From: Achromobacter spanius
GTDB lineage: Bacteria; Pseudomonadota; Gammaproteobacteria; Burkholderiales; Burkholderiaceae_B
Assembly: GCF_003994415.1 (NCBI RefSeq)
Contig: NZ_CP034689.1
Span: forward strand, 6,262,001 to 6,326,000
Length of the DNA stretch: 64,000 bases
Reading direction: 5' to 3'
Of this stretch, positions 18,315 through 28,634 are shown piece after piece (the first letter of the stretch is position 1; each line of letters starts with the position of its first letter). The notes under the pieces were generated by a model, which saw nothing but the letters and a program-made list of their open reading frames with translations, ran no database searches and was not told where the DNA came from. The position numbers and the translations under genes are program-made.

Positions 18315-18348
18315 TCCAACATAGTGAATATTTGTCCAATATGTTGGA
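18315..18348. promoter_or_regulatory. Inverted repeat between FAH and IclR genes
   Basis: TCCAACATA (18315-18323) and TATGTTGGA (18340-18348) are a perfect 9+9 bp inverted repeat with a 16-bp spacer that also contains GTCCAATAT. It lies about 25 bp before the IclR start in the divergent promoter region, a plausible IclR operator. Confidence 0.6.
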
Positions 18349-18372
18349 AATTAACTTACTGGAATAACGCCG

Positions 18373-19131
18373 ATGACCACGGAATACGATGTGCCCGCCA
18401 TCCGGCGCACCCACGACATCCTGCGCGTGCTGGCCAGCCGCCGCACGCCCGTCAAGGCGGCCGAATTGGCGCAGTCCTGCCAGCTTGCCAAGAGCACGCT
18501 GTACCTGCTGCTGGACTGCCTGGAGCAGCGCCGCTGGATCGAACGCAAGGACGGCGGCTACATCATCGGCATTGAATTGATGTCCTTGGGCTTCGCCTAT
18601 CTGCGCCACGATGGCTTGCAAGCGGCCTTCCACGAGGCGGCCAGCGACTTCGTGACCCGCTGCAACGAGGTCGTGCAACTGGCCGCGCTGGACGGGTTCG
18701 ACGTGGTCTACATCGCCCGCGAAGACGCCCGGCGCCCGGTGCGGCTGGTGTCGGAACTGGGCATGCGCCTGCCCGCCCACGCCTGCGCGCTGGGCAAGGC
18801 GCTGCTGGCCAGTCTTGAACCCGACGCCCTGGCCGCGTGCGTGCCCGATACGCTGCCGCGCGTAACCGAGCGCACCCTGGCCACCCGCGAGGCGCTCTAT
18901 GAAGAGCTGGAGCGGGTACGCCAGACGGGCTTGGGCCAGGATCAGGAAGAAGTGGCCACGGGCCTGGTCTGCTACGCCGCCTATGTGGGCGTGACGCCGC
19001 TGGGCAAGCGGGTGGCGGTCAGCACGTCCATCCCCACCGACCGGTTGGACGACGCCCACCGACACGCCGTGATGGAAGGCATCCGCCAGGTGGCCCGCCA
19101 CGTCGCGCTGCGGGTGCTGCCCCCGGTCTGA
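18373..19131 (+). CDS. IclR-family transcriptional regulator
   Basis: This 252-aa protein has an N-terminal winged helix (about residues 8-65: DILRVLASRRTPVKAAELA, then CQLAKSTLYLLLDCLE) and a C-terminal IclR effector domain (about 80-248) with HACALGKALLA and VSTSIP. IclR regulators of this type usually control adjacent catabolic genes, here most likely the divergent FAH-family gene. Effector unknown. Confidence 0.9.
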   Translation: MTTEYDVPAIRRTHDILRVLASRRTPVKAAELAQSCQLAKSTLYLLLDCLEQRRWIERKDGGYIIGIELMSLGFAYLRHDGLQAAFHEAASDFVTRCNEVVQLAALDGFDVVYIAREDARRPVRLVSELGMRLPAHACALGKALLASLEPDALAACVPDTLPRVTERTLATREALYEELERVRQTGLGQDQEEVATGLVCYAAYVGVTPLGKRVAVSTSIPTDRLDDAHRHAVMEGIRQVARHVALRVLPPV

Positions 19132-19411
19132 AGCGCGCGCGCCACACCTAAGCCCTTAGCCCACAACGGCTTTTTGACTTTTGAAAAGTGCCACGCTAAT
19201 ATTGCGGATTCGGTCAGCAATGCCCGAATTACGTCGGTTGTTCGCGTAAACCCTTTGGACGTTTGGCTAAAGCATCAGCCAGATACTTGGGCCCACTTCC
19301 TTCTTGCCAGATTCTGGCGCCTAGACAGGAATCCAGCCTTTCCGAAGTGGCCCCCCGCCCAGCAGGGCGGCCCGCGCGAATGAACCCATTTACCTATTTA
19401 AGGAACACCCC

Positions 19412-19723
19412 ATGTACGCGGTCGTAAAAACCGGTGGCAAGCAGTATCGCGTTGCCGCTGGCGAAAAACTCAAGATAGAACAGATACCGGCAGACATTGG
19501 GCAAGAAATCACCCTGGACCAAGTGCTGTCCGTGGGCGAAGGCGACCAACTCAAAGTTGGCACGCCCCTCGTCTCCGGCGCTGTGGTCAAGGCAACGGTT
19601 CTTGCGCAAGGCCGCCACGACAAGGTCAAGATCTTCAAGATGCGCCGTCGCAAGCACTATCAGAAGCGTCAGGGCCACCGTCAGAACTACACCGAAATCC
19701 GCATCGAAGCCATCACGGCTTAA
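19412..19723 (+). CDS. rplU: 50S ribosomal protein L21
   Basis: This 103-aa protein matches L21 throughout: MYAVVKTGGKQYRVAAGEK at the start, GRHDKVKIFKMRRRKHYQK in the middle and GHRQNYTEIRI at the end. It binds 23S rRNA near L20. AAGGAA lies just before the start. It opens the conserved rplU-rpmA-obgE block; 280 bp upstream has no gene and should hold the promoter. Confidence 0.98.
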   Translation: MYAVVKTGGKQYRVAAGEKLKIEQIPADIGQEITLDQVLSVGEGDQLKVGTPLVSGAVVKATVLAQGRHDKVKIFKMRRRKHYQKRQGHRQNYTEIRIEAITA

Positions 19724-19757
19724 GACGCGACTCGGTACCACTTAGCAGGAGCTAAAC

Positions 19758-20018
19758 ATGGCACAGAAAAAGGGCGGCGGCTCTACGCGAAACGGACGCG
19801 ACTCAGAATCAAAGCGTCTGGGCGTCAAGACTTTCGGCGGTGAACTGATTCCCGCTGGTTCGATCATCGTGCGTCAGCGCGGTACTCGCTTCCACGCTGG
19901 CGTGAACGTCGGCATGGGCAAGGACCACACCCTGTACGCGCTGATCGACGGCAAGGTTCAATTCGGCTTCAAGGGCGCGTTGAACAAGCAGACCGTTTCG
20001 ATCGTCGCTGCCGAGTAA
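19758..20018 (+). CDS. rpmA: 50S ribosomal protein L27
   Basis: This 86-aa protein starts MAQKKGGGSTRNGRDSESK, the usual L27 N terminus reaching toward the peptidyl transferase centre, followed by GSIIVRQRGTRFHAG and GMGKDHTLYAL. It has no N-terminal cleavage extension. AGGAG precedes it by 7 nt, and it lies 34 bp after rplU. Confidence 0.98.
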   Translation: MAQKKGGGSTRNGRDSESKRLGVKTFGGELIPAGSIIVRQRGTRFHAGVNVGMGKDHTLYALIDGKVQFGFKGALNKQTVSIVAAE

Positions 20019-20064
20019 TCGGACAAGCACGTCAGCAACGCGGTTCGCCGCGTTCTCGAACGGC

Positions 20065-20096
20065 AAAAGCCCTGTCGCATGCGGCAGGGCTTTTTT
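20065..20096 (+). terminator. Intrinsic terminator after rpmA
   Basis: AAGCCCTG-TCGC-AT-GCGG-CAGGGCTT hairpin followed by a T-run, 47 bp after the rpmA stop. It should end most rplU-rpmA transcripts before obgE. Confidence 0.85.
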
Positions 20097-20206
20097 GTTT
20101 TAAGCTTTTTTGTTATCAGGCAATTGGCGAGTAAAGTTTCCAATGCCACCTGGCAGCGCCCCATGGCGGGCGGCTGTCCTTATTACCCACTACACGCGCA
20201 AACACC

Positions 20207-21343
20207 ATGAAATTCGTAGACGAAGCCACCATTGAAGTGGTCGCCGGCAAAGGCGGCAATGGCGTGGCGAGCTTTCGCCGCGAAAAGTTCATCCCCAAAG
20301 GGGGCCCGGACGGCGGCGACGGCGGACGCGGCGGCACCATCTATGCCGTGGCAGACCGCAACATCAACACGCTGATCGACTTCCGCTACGCGCGCCTGCA
20401 TCGCGCCAAGGGCGGCGAAAACGGCCGTGGCTCGGACCAGTACGGCGCGGCCGCCCCAGACATCACCTTGCGCGTGCCGGTGGGCACGGTCATCCATGAC
20501 GCCGAAACCGGCGAAGTCCTGTTCGACATGGACACGCATGACCAGAAGGTCGTGCTGGCCGCCGGCGGCCAGGGCGGCATGGGCAACATCCACTTCAAGT
20601 CCAGCTTGAACCGCGCACCGCGCCAGTGGACGCCCGGCAAGGAAGGCGAACACCGCTACCTGCGCATGGAACTGAAGGTGCTGGCGGACGTGGGCCTGCT
20701 GGGCCTGCCCAACGCCGGCAAGTCGACGCTGATCACCCGCATCTCGAATGCCAAGCCGAAGATCGCCGACTACCCCTTCACCACGCTGCACCCGAACCTG
20801 GGCGTCGTGCGTACGTCGCCGTCGCGCAGCTTCGTCGTGGCCGACATTCCCGGCCTGATCGAAGGTGCGTCCGAAGGCGCCGGCCTGGGCCACCTGTTCC
20901 TGCGCCATCTGGCGCGCACCCGCGTGCTGCTGCATCTGGTGGACGTGTCCACGCCCGATCCCGACGCGGATCCGGTCGAGCAAGCCGTCATCGACGCGCG
21001 CGCCATTGTTGAAGAACTGCGCCGCTACGACCAGGAACTGGCCGACAAGCCACGCTGGCTGGTCCTGAACAAGCTGGACATGGTGCCCGACCCCGAAGAC
21101 ACCAAGCGCCGCTTCCTGGAACTGTATGACTGGAAGGGTCCGGTGTTCGCCATTTCCGGCCTGACGGGCGAAGGCACGCAAGACCTGCTGTACGCGCTGC
21201 AAGACTACCTGGACGCCGAGCGCGAAAAGGAACACCTGTCGCGCGACCAGGCGGACGGCACCTATGTGGCGCCGGACCCCCGCTTTGACGACACGCGGTC
21301 CGACGCCGACAAGCCGGCCGCGCCGCGCGGCGGTGACGAATAA
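20207..21343 (+). CDS. obgE: GTPase Obg/CgtA
   Basis: The 378-aa GTPase acts in large-subunit maturation and stress control. The glycine-rich Obg fold occupies about residues 1-158 (KGGPDGGDGGRGG). The G domain has G1 GLPNAGKST, the switch region with YPFTTLHPN, G3 DIPGLIEGA, G4 NKLD and G5 ISG. A short acidic C-terminal tail (DADKPAAPRGGDE) ends it. It is followed by proB after 55 bp, the usual betaproteobacterial order. Confidence 0.97.
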   Translation: MKFVDEATIEVVAGKGGNGVASFRREKFIPKGGPDGGDGGRGGTIYAVADRNINTLIDFRYARLHRAKGGENGRGSDQYGAAAPDITLRVPVGTVIHDAETGEVLFDMDTHDQKVVLAAGGQGGMGNIHFKSSLNRAPRQWTPGKEGEHRYLRMELKVLADVGLLGLPNAGKSTLITRISNAKPKIADYPFTTLHPNLGVVRTSPSRSFVVADIPGLIEGASEGAGLGHLFLRHLARTRVLLHLVDVSTPDPDADPVEQAVIDARAIVEELRRYDQELADKPRWLVLNKLDMVPDPEDTKRRFLELYDWKGPVFAISGLTGEGTQDLLYALQDYLDAEREKEHLSRDQADGTYVAPDPRFDDTRSDADKPAAPRGGDE

Positions 21344-21398
21344 GCCATAATCGCAGTCTTTTCGATTACGTCTTTTTTCGCCGCAGCCGGCGCCTACC

Positions 21399-22535
21399 AT
21401 GTCTGCTGAAACACCCGCCGTTTCCGTCGTCACCCACGCCCAGCGCCTGGTCGCCAAAGTTGGCTCGTCGCTGGTCACCAACGAAGGCCGAGGCCTGGAC
21501 CGCGCCGCCGTGGCGCACTGGGCCTCACAGATCGCCGCCCTGCACAAGCAGGGCAAGCAGATCGTGCTGGTTTCCAGCGGCGCCATTGCCGAAGGCATGG
21601 CGCGGCTGGGCTGGCGCAAGCGCCCGTCGGTCATGCACGAGCTGCAAGCTGCCGCCGCCGTGGGGCAGATGGGGCTGTGCCAGGCCTACGAAGCGGCGTT
21701 CGCCGAATACGGCCTGCGCACCGCGCAGATTCTGCTGACACACGAAGACCTGGCCGACCGCCACCGCTACCTGAATGCCCGCAGCACGCTGTTCGCGCTG
21801 CTGCGCCTGGGCGTGGTGCCGATCGTGAACGAGAACGACACGGTCGTCACCGACGAAATCCGCCTGGGCGACAACGACACGCTGGGCGCGCTCGTCACCA
21901 ACCTGATCGAAGCCGATACGCTGATCATCCTGACCGATCAGCGCGGCTTGTATGACTCCGACCCCCGCAAGAACCCCGGCGCCACCTTCATGTCGCATGC
22001 GCAAGCGGGCGACCCTGCGCTGGAAGCGATGGCGGGCGGCGCGGGCAGCGGCATCGGCACGGGCGGCATGCTGACCAAGGTGCTGGCCGCCAAGCGCGCG
22101 GCGCACAGCGGCGCGCACACCATCATTGCCTCAGGCCACGAACGCAATGTGCTGACCCGGCTGGCCCAAGGCGAATGCATCGGCAGCGAATTGCGCGCCG
22201 TGCTGCCCGTGTGGTCCGCCCGCAAGCAATGGCTGGCCGACCACCTGCGGCTGCGTGGGCGCGTGGTGCTGGACGACGGCGCCGTGCAAGCACTGATGCG
22301 CGAAGGCAAGAGCCTCTTGCCCATCGGCGTGACCGAGGTGGAAGGCGAGTTCGGCCGTGGCGACGTGGTGGCCTGCGTGGATAGCCAGGGCCGCGAATGC
22401 GCCCGCGGCCTGATCAACTATTCGTCGGCGGATACGCGGCGCATCCTGCGCCAGCCTTCGTCGCAGATCGCCCGTATCCTGGGCAGCATGACCGAACCCG
22501 AACTCATGCACCGGGACAACCTCGTCGTCCTTTAA
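21399..22535 (+). CDS. proB: Glutamate 5-kinase
   Basis: This enzyme phosphorylates glutamate in the first step of proline synthesis. The 378-aa product has an amino-acid kinase domain (KVGSSLVTNEG, IVLVSSGAIAEG, PIVNENDTVVTDE, GTGGMLTKVLAAK) and a C-terminal PUA domain (about 285-370) as in E. coli ProB. The stop overlaps by 4 bp with the convergent response-regulator gene. Confidence 0.96.
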   Translation: MSAETPAVSVVTHAQRLVAKVGSSLVTNEGRGLDRAAVAHWASQIAALHKQGKQIVLVSSGAIAEGMARLGWRKRPSVMHELQAAAAVGQMGLCQAYEAAFAEYGLRTAQILLTHEDLADRHRYLNARSTLFALLRLGVVPIVNENDTVVTDEIRLGDNDTLGALVTNLIEADTLIILTDQRGLYDSDPRKNPGATFMSHAQAGDPALEAMAGGAGSGIGTGGMLTKVLAAKRAAHSGAHTIIASGHERNVLTRLAQGECIGSELRAVLPVWSARKQWLADHLRLRGRVVLDDGAVQALMREGKSLLPIGVTEVEGEFGRGDVVACVDSQGRECARGLINYSSADTRRILRQPSSQIARILGSMTEPELMHRDNLVVL

Positions 22536-23209
22536 TCCTGCGTATCGCGGGGGTGGTCGTGCTGCAGCAAGATGTAGCCCCACCCGCGCACCGCCAGCAC
22601 CGGCAGTTCAATGTCGAAGCGGCGCGCCTTGCTGCGTAGCCGCGACACCAGCACGTCCACGCTGCGCGCCCCTTCGCGCGGGTTGCACGGAAAGAACCGG
22701 TTTCTTGGCAGGCATTGGCCGGGCGCTCTCAACAATCGGATAAAAAAGTCGCGCTCGGTCAACGTCAATGGCAGCCGTTCGCCAGCGGGTCCCGCCAGCA
22801 CGCGTTTATCCAGCCGCCAGGCCGGCCCGTCCGTGGACGGCGGCAACAGCCGGCGCCGCACGTTGCGCAGCAGCGCGTCCCATTCCTCGGGTTCCATGCG
22901 GGCCGAACTATAGAAGTGCACACCGGCCTCCAGCGCCTCGACCCGCTCACGCGCCGACGCCGCTGACGACTGCCACACCACCGCCGCATCCGGCGCCGCA
23001 CGGCGCAGCAAAGCAATCAGCTGCGGGACCTCGGCGCCCTGCCCCCGCAACACCATTGCGTCGACATGGTCCGTGCGCAGTCGTTCCAACAGCTCGTCGA
23101 CTGACTCAAACGCGCTGACTTGCCATTGAAAATCACGCAAAGCAGCGACAAAATGATTGCTCGTCATTTCATCAAGTTGCACGACGAACACCTTGCCTCG
23201 TTCATGCAT
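22532..23209 (-). CDS. OmpR-like response regulator with degenerate receiver
   Basis: The 225-aa protein has a receiver-like domain (about residues 6-118) and a winged-helix domain (about 130-215) with LTLTERDFFIRLL, ARSVDVLVSRLRSK and AVRGWGYIL. The expected phospho-acceptor Asp at the end of strand 3 is missing (VDAMVLRGQG) and the conserved Lys of strand 5 is not evident, so it probably works without phosphorylation. No histidine kinase lies nearby. Its 3' end overlaps proB convergently. Confidence 0.8.
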   Translation of the reverse strand: MHERGKVFVVQLDEMTSNHFVAALRDFQWQVSAFESVDELLERLRTDHVDAMVLRGQGAEVPQLIALLRRAAPDAAVVWQSSAASARERVEALEAGVHFYSSARMEPEEWDALLRNVRRRLLPPSTDGPAWRLDKRVLAGPAGERLPLTLTERDFFIRLLRAPGQCLPRNRFFPCNPREGARSVDVLVSRLRSKARRFDIELPVLAVRGWGYILLQHDHPRDTQD

Positions 23210-23288
23210 GTGTCCTCGCCTCCAAAACTATCACCCAGGTAATGCTTATAACCACCAAAGTAAATCATGAGCAAGCTTCAATCGACGC

Positions 23289-23738
23289 GTGAAGACATTT
23301 TCAGACCGATTGAAGCAAGCCCGTCTTCTGCGTGGTCACACGCAGAAGACGCTCGCTCGTCTTGCGCGAATCTCGCAAAGTGCAATCGCCAGTTACGAAA
23401 GCGGGCTACGGCATTCCAGCCGATCCGTCCGTAAGCTTGCGCAGATTCTGAAGATAGAGCTGGAATGGCTGGAGACCGGCAAGGGTCCCATGGAATTGCC
23501 CATGGAAGGCTATGACCTGTCAGATACCTTGCTGCCCGTGGGCGTGGCCGAGACCATGCCCCGTGTGGCCCGCAGGCCGCGCCCACAGGCGCCCTGGCCG
23601 TTTCCCAACATCGCCCCGTCGCAGTTCGACGGCCTGACGCCCGACGATCGCGCGATGCTTGAAGCGTTGACGCAGACCTTCATTGAAACGGCGCAAGCAC
23701 GCCGCACCGTCAAGCCTCGCGGCCGCAAGATAGGCTGA
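23289..23738 (+). CDS. Cro/XRE-type HTH transcriptional regulator
   Basis: Starting at a GTG, the 149-aa product has an XRE helix-turn-helix in residues 5-60 (LKQARLLRGHTQKTLARLA, QSAIASYESG) and a Pro/Arg-rich C-terminal part lacking a known domain. It resembles phage-repressor-like regulators that became chromosomal. It stands alone between a divergent regulator gene and a bidirectional terminator; its target is unknown. Confidence 0.8.
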   Translation: MKTFSDRLKQARLLRGHTQKTLARLARISQSAIASYESGLRHSSRSVRKLAQILKIELEWLETGKGPMELPMEGYDLSDTLLPVGVAETMPRVARRPRPQAPWPFPNIAPSQFDGLTPDDRAMLEALTQTFIETAQARRTVKPRGRKIG

Positions 23739-23779
23739 CCGTTCAACGCAACAGCAGGCGTTCACCTGATCAGCAACAG

Positions 23780-23821
23780 GCAAAAAAATATCCGCACCCC
23801 AAGGTGCGGATATTTTTTTGC
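23780..23821. terminator. Bidirectional intrinsic terminator
   Basis: A 19-bp perfect stem (GCAAAAAAATATCCGCACC and its complement) around CCAA has A/T runs on both sides, so it can stop both the XRE gene (plus) and the lipoprotein gene (minus), which converge here. Confidence 0.9.
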
Positions 23822-23836
23822 TTATGCGCCGGAAGA

Positions 23837-24400
23837 TCAGGGTTTGGGCGCGGGAGCGGTGCCCCCGGTGGCCGGAGCCGGTGCCGGCGGGGCATCGCCA
23901 CGGATCTTGGCGGCAATGTCAGACGCCGCTTTCGCCGACGGCACGCCAAAAGCAAGCACGCCACGGTTCAGGGGTTCGGCAATGCTGGGTGCGGCGACCA
24001 GTTCCTGGTCAATCACCAAGGCCAAACGGTTGCCTACGTTTTTCGTGCTGATTTCAGTCAGCTTGCGGGCGCCAGCTTCCGAGAAGCGCAGACCCACGAA
24101 GTTCTGGCCCTGGCGGTCAACCAGCGCGGCGGCGTCGGTCAAGTCGGCGCGCGTCAGCACCGGCACTTCCTGCAAATAGAGCTTGCCGTCGGGCAGCGTG
24201 ATCTCACGCAGACCCGGGCCGGGTTGCTGGTGAGCCAGATAGAAGTCCACCGATGCGGCGGCGGCGGGCTGGGTCGTTTGTTGGCCAGCGTCGGGCGTGG
24301 CGGCCGCGTCAGGCGATTTGGTCGGAGCGGTCTTGCAACCCGCCAGCGCCAACGTCACGACAACCAGGGCGGGCGCCAATTTGCGCAGGGTCAGTTGCAT
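23837..24400 (-). CDS. Lipoprotein with SecD-P1-like domain
   Basis: The 187-aa protein has a signal peptide ending in a lipobox (LALAGC, Cys22). After a Thr/Ala/Pro-rich linker, about residues 50-165 resemble the P1 head of SecD: FVGLRFSEAGARKL, NVGNRLALVIDQELVAAPSI and EPLNRGVLAFG. A Pro/Ala tail follows. It lacks the SecD membrane part, so it is a stand-alone periplasmic-side lipoprotein; its function is unknown. The gene is divergent from thiC. Confidence 0.75.
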   Translation of the reverse strand: MQLTLRKLAPALVVVTLALAGCKTAPTKSPDAAATPDAGQQTTQPAAAASVDFYLAHQQPGPGLREITLPDGKLYLQEVPVLTRADLTDAAALVDRQGQNFVGLRFSEAGARKLTEISTKNVGNRLALVIDQELVAAPSIAEPLNRGVLAFGVPSAKAASDIAAKIRGDAPPAPAPATGGTAPAPKP

Positions 24401-24634
24401 GCTCGTTTCCTTCTTCTAAGTTAGCTATGCCCGGCGGACATAGGGCGACCTGCCGGGCGTTTGGTTGGAAAAAGTGTACCGAACCTGAATGACGGTGTCG
24501 CCGCAGACTGAATCCAAATGTAAACCAGTAATACCAGCTCTCCATGACGAGCGCTGCACGAATGATCTCATGCGAGCCAAACAGTGCTGAACAGCGCAGC
24601 AAGCGACGTCGGCTTGGCACGCTCTATACTTCGC

Positions 24635-24728
24635 TTTCGCGCAGGGGTACTCGTTCCGCTTTTTTGGCGGGACGTGTTGAGAGAGTCCCTTCGTACCAGT
24701 ACGGATAATGCCGATGCTGGGAGCCGTA
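24635..24728 (+). ncRNA. TPP riboswitch (THI element) of thiC
   Basis: The conserved THI-box pieces appear in order: AGGGGTAC near 24643, GTTGAGAGAGTCCCTTCGTACC (24676-24697 region) and CGGATAATGCCGATGCTGGG (24702-24721). It ends about 75 nt before the thiC start, as expected for thiamine-pyrophosphate feedback on thiC. The exact ends of P1 are estimated. Confidence 0.88.
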
Positions 24729-24803
24729 TTTCCGCCTTGCGTCGCTGCACGCCTGGGGGAAGTCCATTCCCGATCGGCTCCAACCACTCGCTTGGAGCTT
24801 TCC

Positions 24804-26717
<1,914 letters not shown>

Positions 26718-26781
26718 ATGGGTTACGCGCGAGCCGCATCGTCGTTCTTGCGCGCACCGTGCCGCGCTGCACCCATCCTAC
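26718..26781. repeat. Inverted first copy of the GTAGGATGGGT repeat
   Basis: Just after thiC, ATGGGTTACGCGCGAG ... CGCTGCACCCATCCTAC is a reverse-orientation copy of the repeat unit that follows. Its end abuts the first direct copy, producing a 38-bp perfect palindrome. The family resembles short dispersed GTAGGATGGGT...AACCCATC elements seen in many proteobacteria. Confidence 0.65.
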
Positions 26782-26800
26782 GTAGGATGGGTGCAGCGCG
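26763..26800. terminator. Perfect 38-bp palindrome after thiC
   Basis: Arms of 19 bp (CGCGCTGCACCCATCCTAC and its exact complement) meet with no spacer about 46 bp after the thiC stop. As RNA it would form a very stable hairpin, so it can act as a transcript end or stabiliser, but there is no T-run. It arises from two head-to-head repeat copies. Confidence 0.5.
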
Positions 26801-27212
26801 CCAGATCGATAGCAAGAACACCACCCCCCATCGCGCGAAACCCATCAAGCAGCGCCCAAAAATTCATCACCCGTAGGATGGGTGCAGCGCGCCAGATCGA
26901 TGGCAAAAACACCACCACCCACCGCGCGAAACCCATCAAGCAGCGCCAAAAAATTCATCACCCGTAGGATGGGTGCAGCGCGCCAGATCGATGCCAAGAA
27001 CACCACCACCCATCGCGCGAAACCCATCAAGCAGCGCCCAAAAATTCATCACCCGTAGGATGGGTGCAGCGCGCCAGACCGATGGCAAAAACATCACCCC
27101 CCATCGCGCGAAACCCATCAAGCAGCGCCCAAAAATTCATCACCCGTAGGATAGGTGCAGCGCGCCAGATCGATGGCAAGAACACCACCACCCACCGCGC
27201 GAAACCCATCAC
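26782..27212. repeat. Array of 91-bp tandem repeats (4.7 copies)
   Basis: Units begin with GTAGGATGGGTGCAGCGCGC at 26782, 26873, 26964, 27055 and 27146, exactly 91 bp apart, differing at only a few positions. Each contains GGATGGGT near its start and GCGCGAAACCCATCA about 55-65 bp later, so each can fold into a hairpin. The last copy is cut at CCCATCA, 10 bp before the stop of the oxidase gene. Short open frames read in the array are periodic copies of one another and not genes. Confidence 0.9.
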
Positions 27213-27221
27213 AGCAGCCGA

Positions 27222-28634
27222 CTACAGCAACTTCCCCGGATTCATGATTCCCGCTGGGTCCATCACCTTCTTGATATCCCGCATCAGCCGCAGCTCCACC
27301 GCGTCCTTGCTGTGCAGAAAATGGTCGCGCTTGAGCTGCCCGATGCCGTGTTCGGCGGAAATGCTCCCGCCATAGCGGTTCACCTCGTCCAGCACGGCGT
27401 CGGTGATGGCCGCCCCGTTCACCGCCACCCAATCGCGGGCCGCGCCAGCCGGGCGCGACAGGTTGTAGTGCAGATTGCCATCGCCAAAATGGCCAAAAAT
27501 AAAAGGTCGGATATCGGGGTATAGCGCCCGCACGCGCGCCTCGGCGGACACCATGAATTCAGGGATGCGTTCGATCGGCAGCGACACGTCGTGCTTCAAA
27601 TGCGGACCATCAGCGCGCTGTGCTTCGGAGATTTCCTCGCGCAGTTTCCACAACGTCTGCAACTGCGACAACGAAGCCGACACCGCGGCGTCCAGACACA
27701 GGCCGCGTTCCAATGCCGTGCCGATCACATTTTCCAGCAGCGTAGTAAGACCTGCCTCGTCCGCCGTGTCGGCAAGCTCCACCAGCACATACGCGGGATA
27801 GCGCTGGTCGAACGGCTCTTGCACGCCTTCGGCATGGGCCAACACCAGATCCAGGCAGTCGCCGGAAAAATATTCAAACGCCTGCAAGCGCGCGCCGCAC
27901 TGCTCGAACAGGATTTCAAACAACTGCAAAGCCTGGGCGGGTGATTCAACCGCGGTCAACACCACCGACCTCACATCGGTACGCGGAAACAGGCGCAGCG
28001 CCACCGCCGTGATCACGCCCAGGGTGCCCTCGGAACCAATCAGCAACTGCTTCAGGTCGTAGCCCGTGTTGTCTTTGCGCAGCGTGCGCAAACCGTTGAA
28101 GATTTCTCCGGTGGGCAGCACGGCTTCCAGGCCCAGCACCAGCTCGCGCGCCATGCCGTAACGCACCACGTTCACGCCACCGGCGTTGGTGGCGACGTTG
28201 CCGCCGATCTGGCTGGAGTCCTCGGCAGCCAGGCTCAGCGGCAGCAAACGCCCCGCGTCTTGCGCGGCGCGGCGCAGATTGCCCAGGATGGCGCCCGCCT
28301 CGGCCACCATGGTGTTGGCCACCGTATCAATCGAACGCACGGCATTCATGCGGTCCAGGCTTAACACCACGTTCCTGGCGCCGGCGTCGGGCGTGGCGCC
28401 GCCGCACAGGCCGGTATTGCCGCCGCGCGGCACCACCGGCACGCCTTCTTGCTGGCACAGCGCCAGGCAGGCGGCGACGTCGGCCGTGCTGCGCGGACGC
28501 ACGACGGCCTGTGCGTGGCCGTTGTACAAGCCGCGCCAATCGGACAGCCAGGGCGCAATGTCGGTATCGGCGGTGTAGACGGTGTCGGGGCCCAGGGCTT
28601 GGACGAGGCGCTGCGTGAAGTCGGAGGTGCTCAT
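27222..28634 (-). CDS. FAD-binding oxidoreductase (D-2-hydroxyacid dehydrogenase / GlcD type)
   Basis: The 470-aa protein has a PCMH FAD-binding domain (about residues 35-215: VVRPRSTADVAACL, PRGGNTGLCGG, IGGNVATNAGG) and a C-terminal oxidase domain with KHDVSLPIERIPEF, FGHFGDGNLHYN and SAEHGIGQLKRD; the last supplies metal- or substrate-binding His/Glu residues. D-lactate, glycolate or D-2-hydroxyglutarate are plausible substrates. Its ATG overlaps the stop of the FadR-type regulator gene (ATGA), so the two form an operon. Confidence 0.9.
   Translation of the reverse strand: MSTSDFTQRLVQALGPDTVYTADTDIAPWLSDWRGLYNGHAQAVVRPRSTADVAACLALCQQEGVPVVPRGGNTGLCGGATPDAGARNVVLSLDRMNAVRSIDTVANTMVAEAGAILGNLRRAAQDAGRLLPLSLAAEDSSQIGGNVATNAGGVNVVRYGMARELVLGLEAVLPTGEIFNGLRTLRKDNTGYDLKQLLIGSEGTLGVITAVALRLFPRTDVRSVVLTAVESPAQALQLFEILFEQCGARLQAFEYFSGDCLDLVLAHAEGVQEPFDQRYPAYVLVELADTADEAGLTTLLENVIGTALERGLCLDAAVSASLSQLQTLWKLREEISEAQRADGPHLKHDVSLPIERIPEFMVSAEARVRALYPDIRPFIFGHFGDGNLHYNLSRPAGAARDWVAVNGAAITDAVLDEVNRYGGSISAEHGIGQLKRDHFLHSKDAVELRLMRDIKKVMDPAGIMNPGKLL

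Noticed and set aside
20183..21634. 483-aa minus-strand frame opposite obgE
   Set aside because: obgE is unmistakable on the plus strand; the antisense frame has no recognisable domain.
24708..24803. Upstream start for thiC giving 669 aa
   Set aside because: That ATG lies inside the TPP riboswitch; the ATG at 24804 has a ribosome-binding site and fits the family length.
26782..27212. CRISPR array
   Set aside because: The entire 91-bp unit is repeated with no unique spacers and no cas genes are present.
26845..27212. Three similar 61-aa minus-strand proteins
   Set aside because: They are the same frame read in successive 91-bp repeats and lack ribosome-binding sites.
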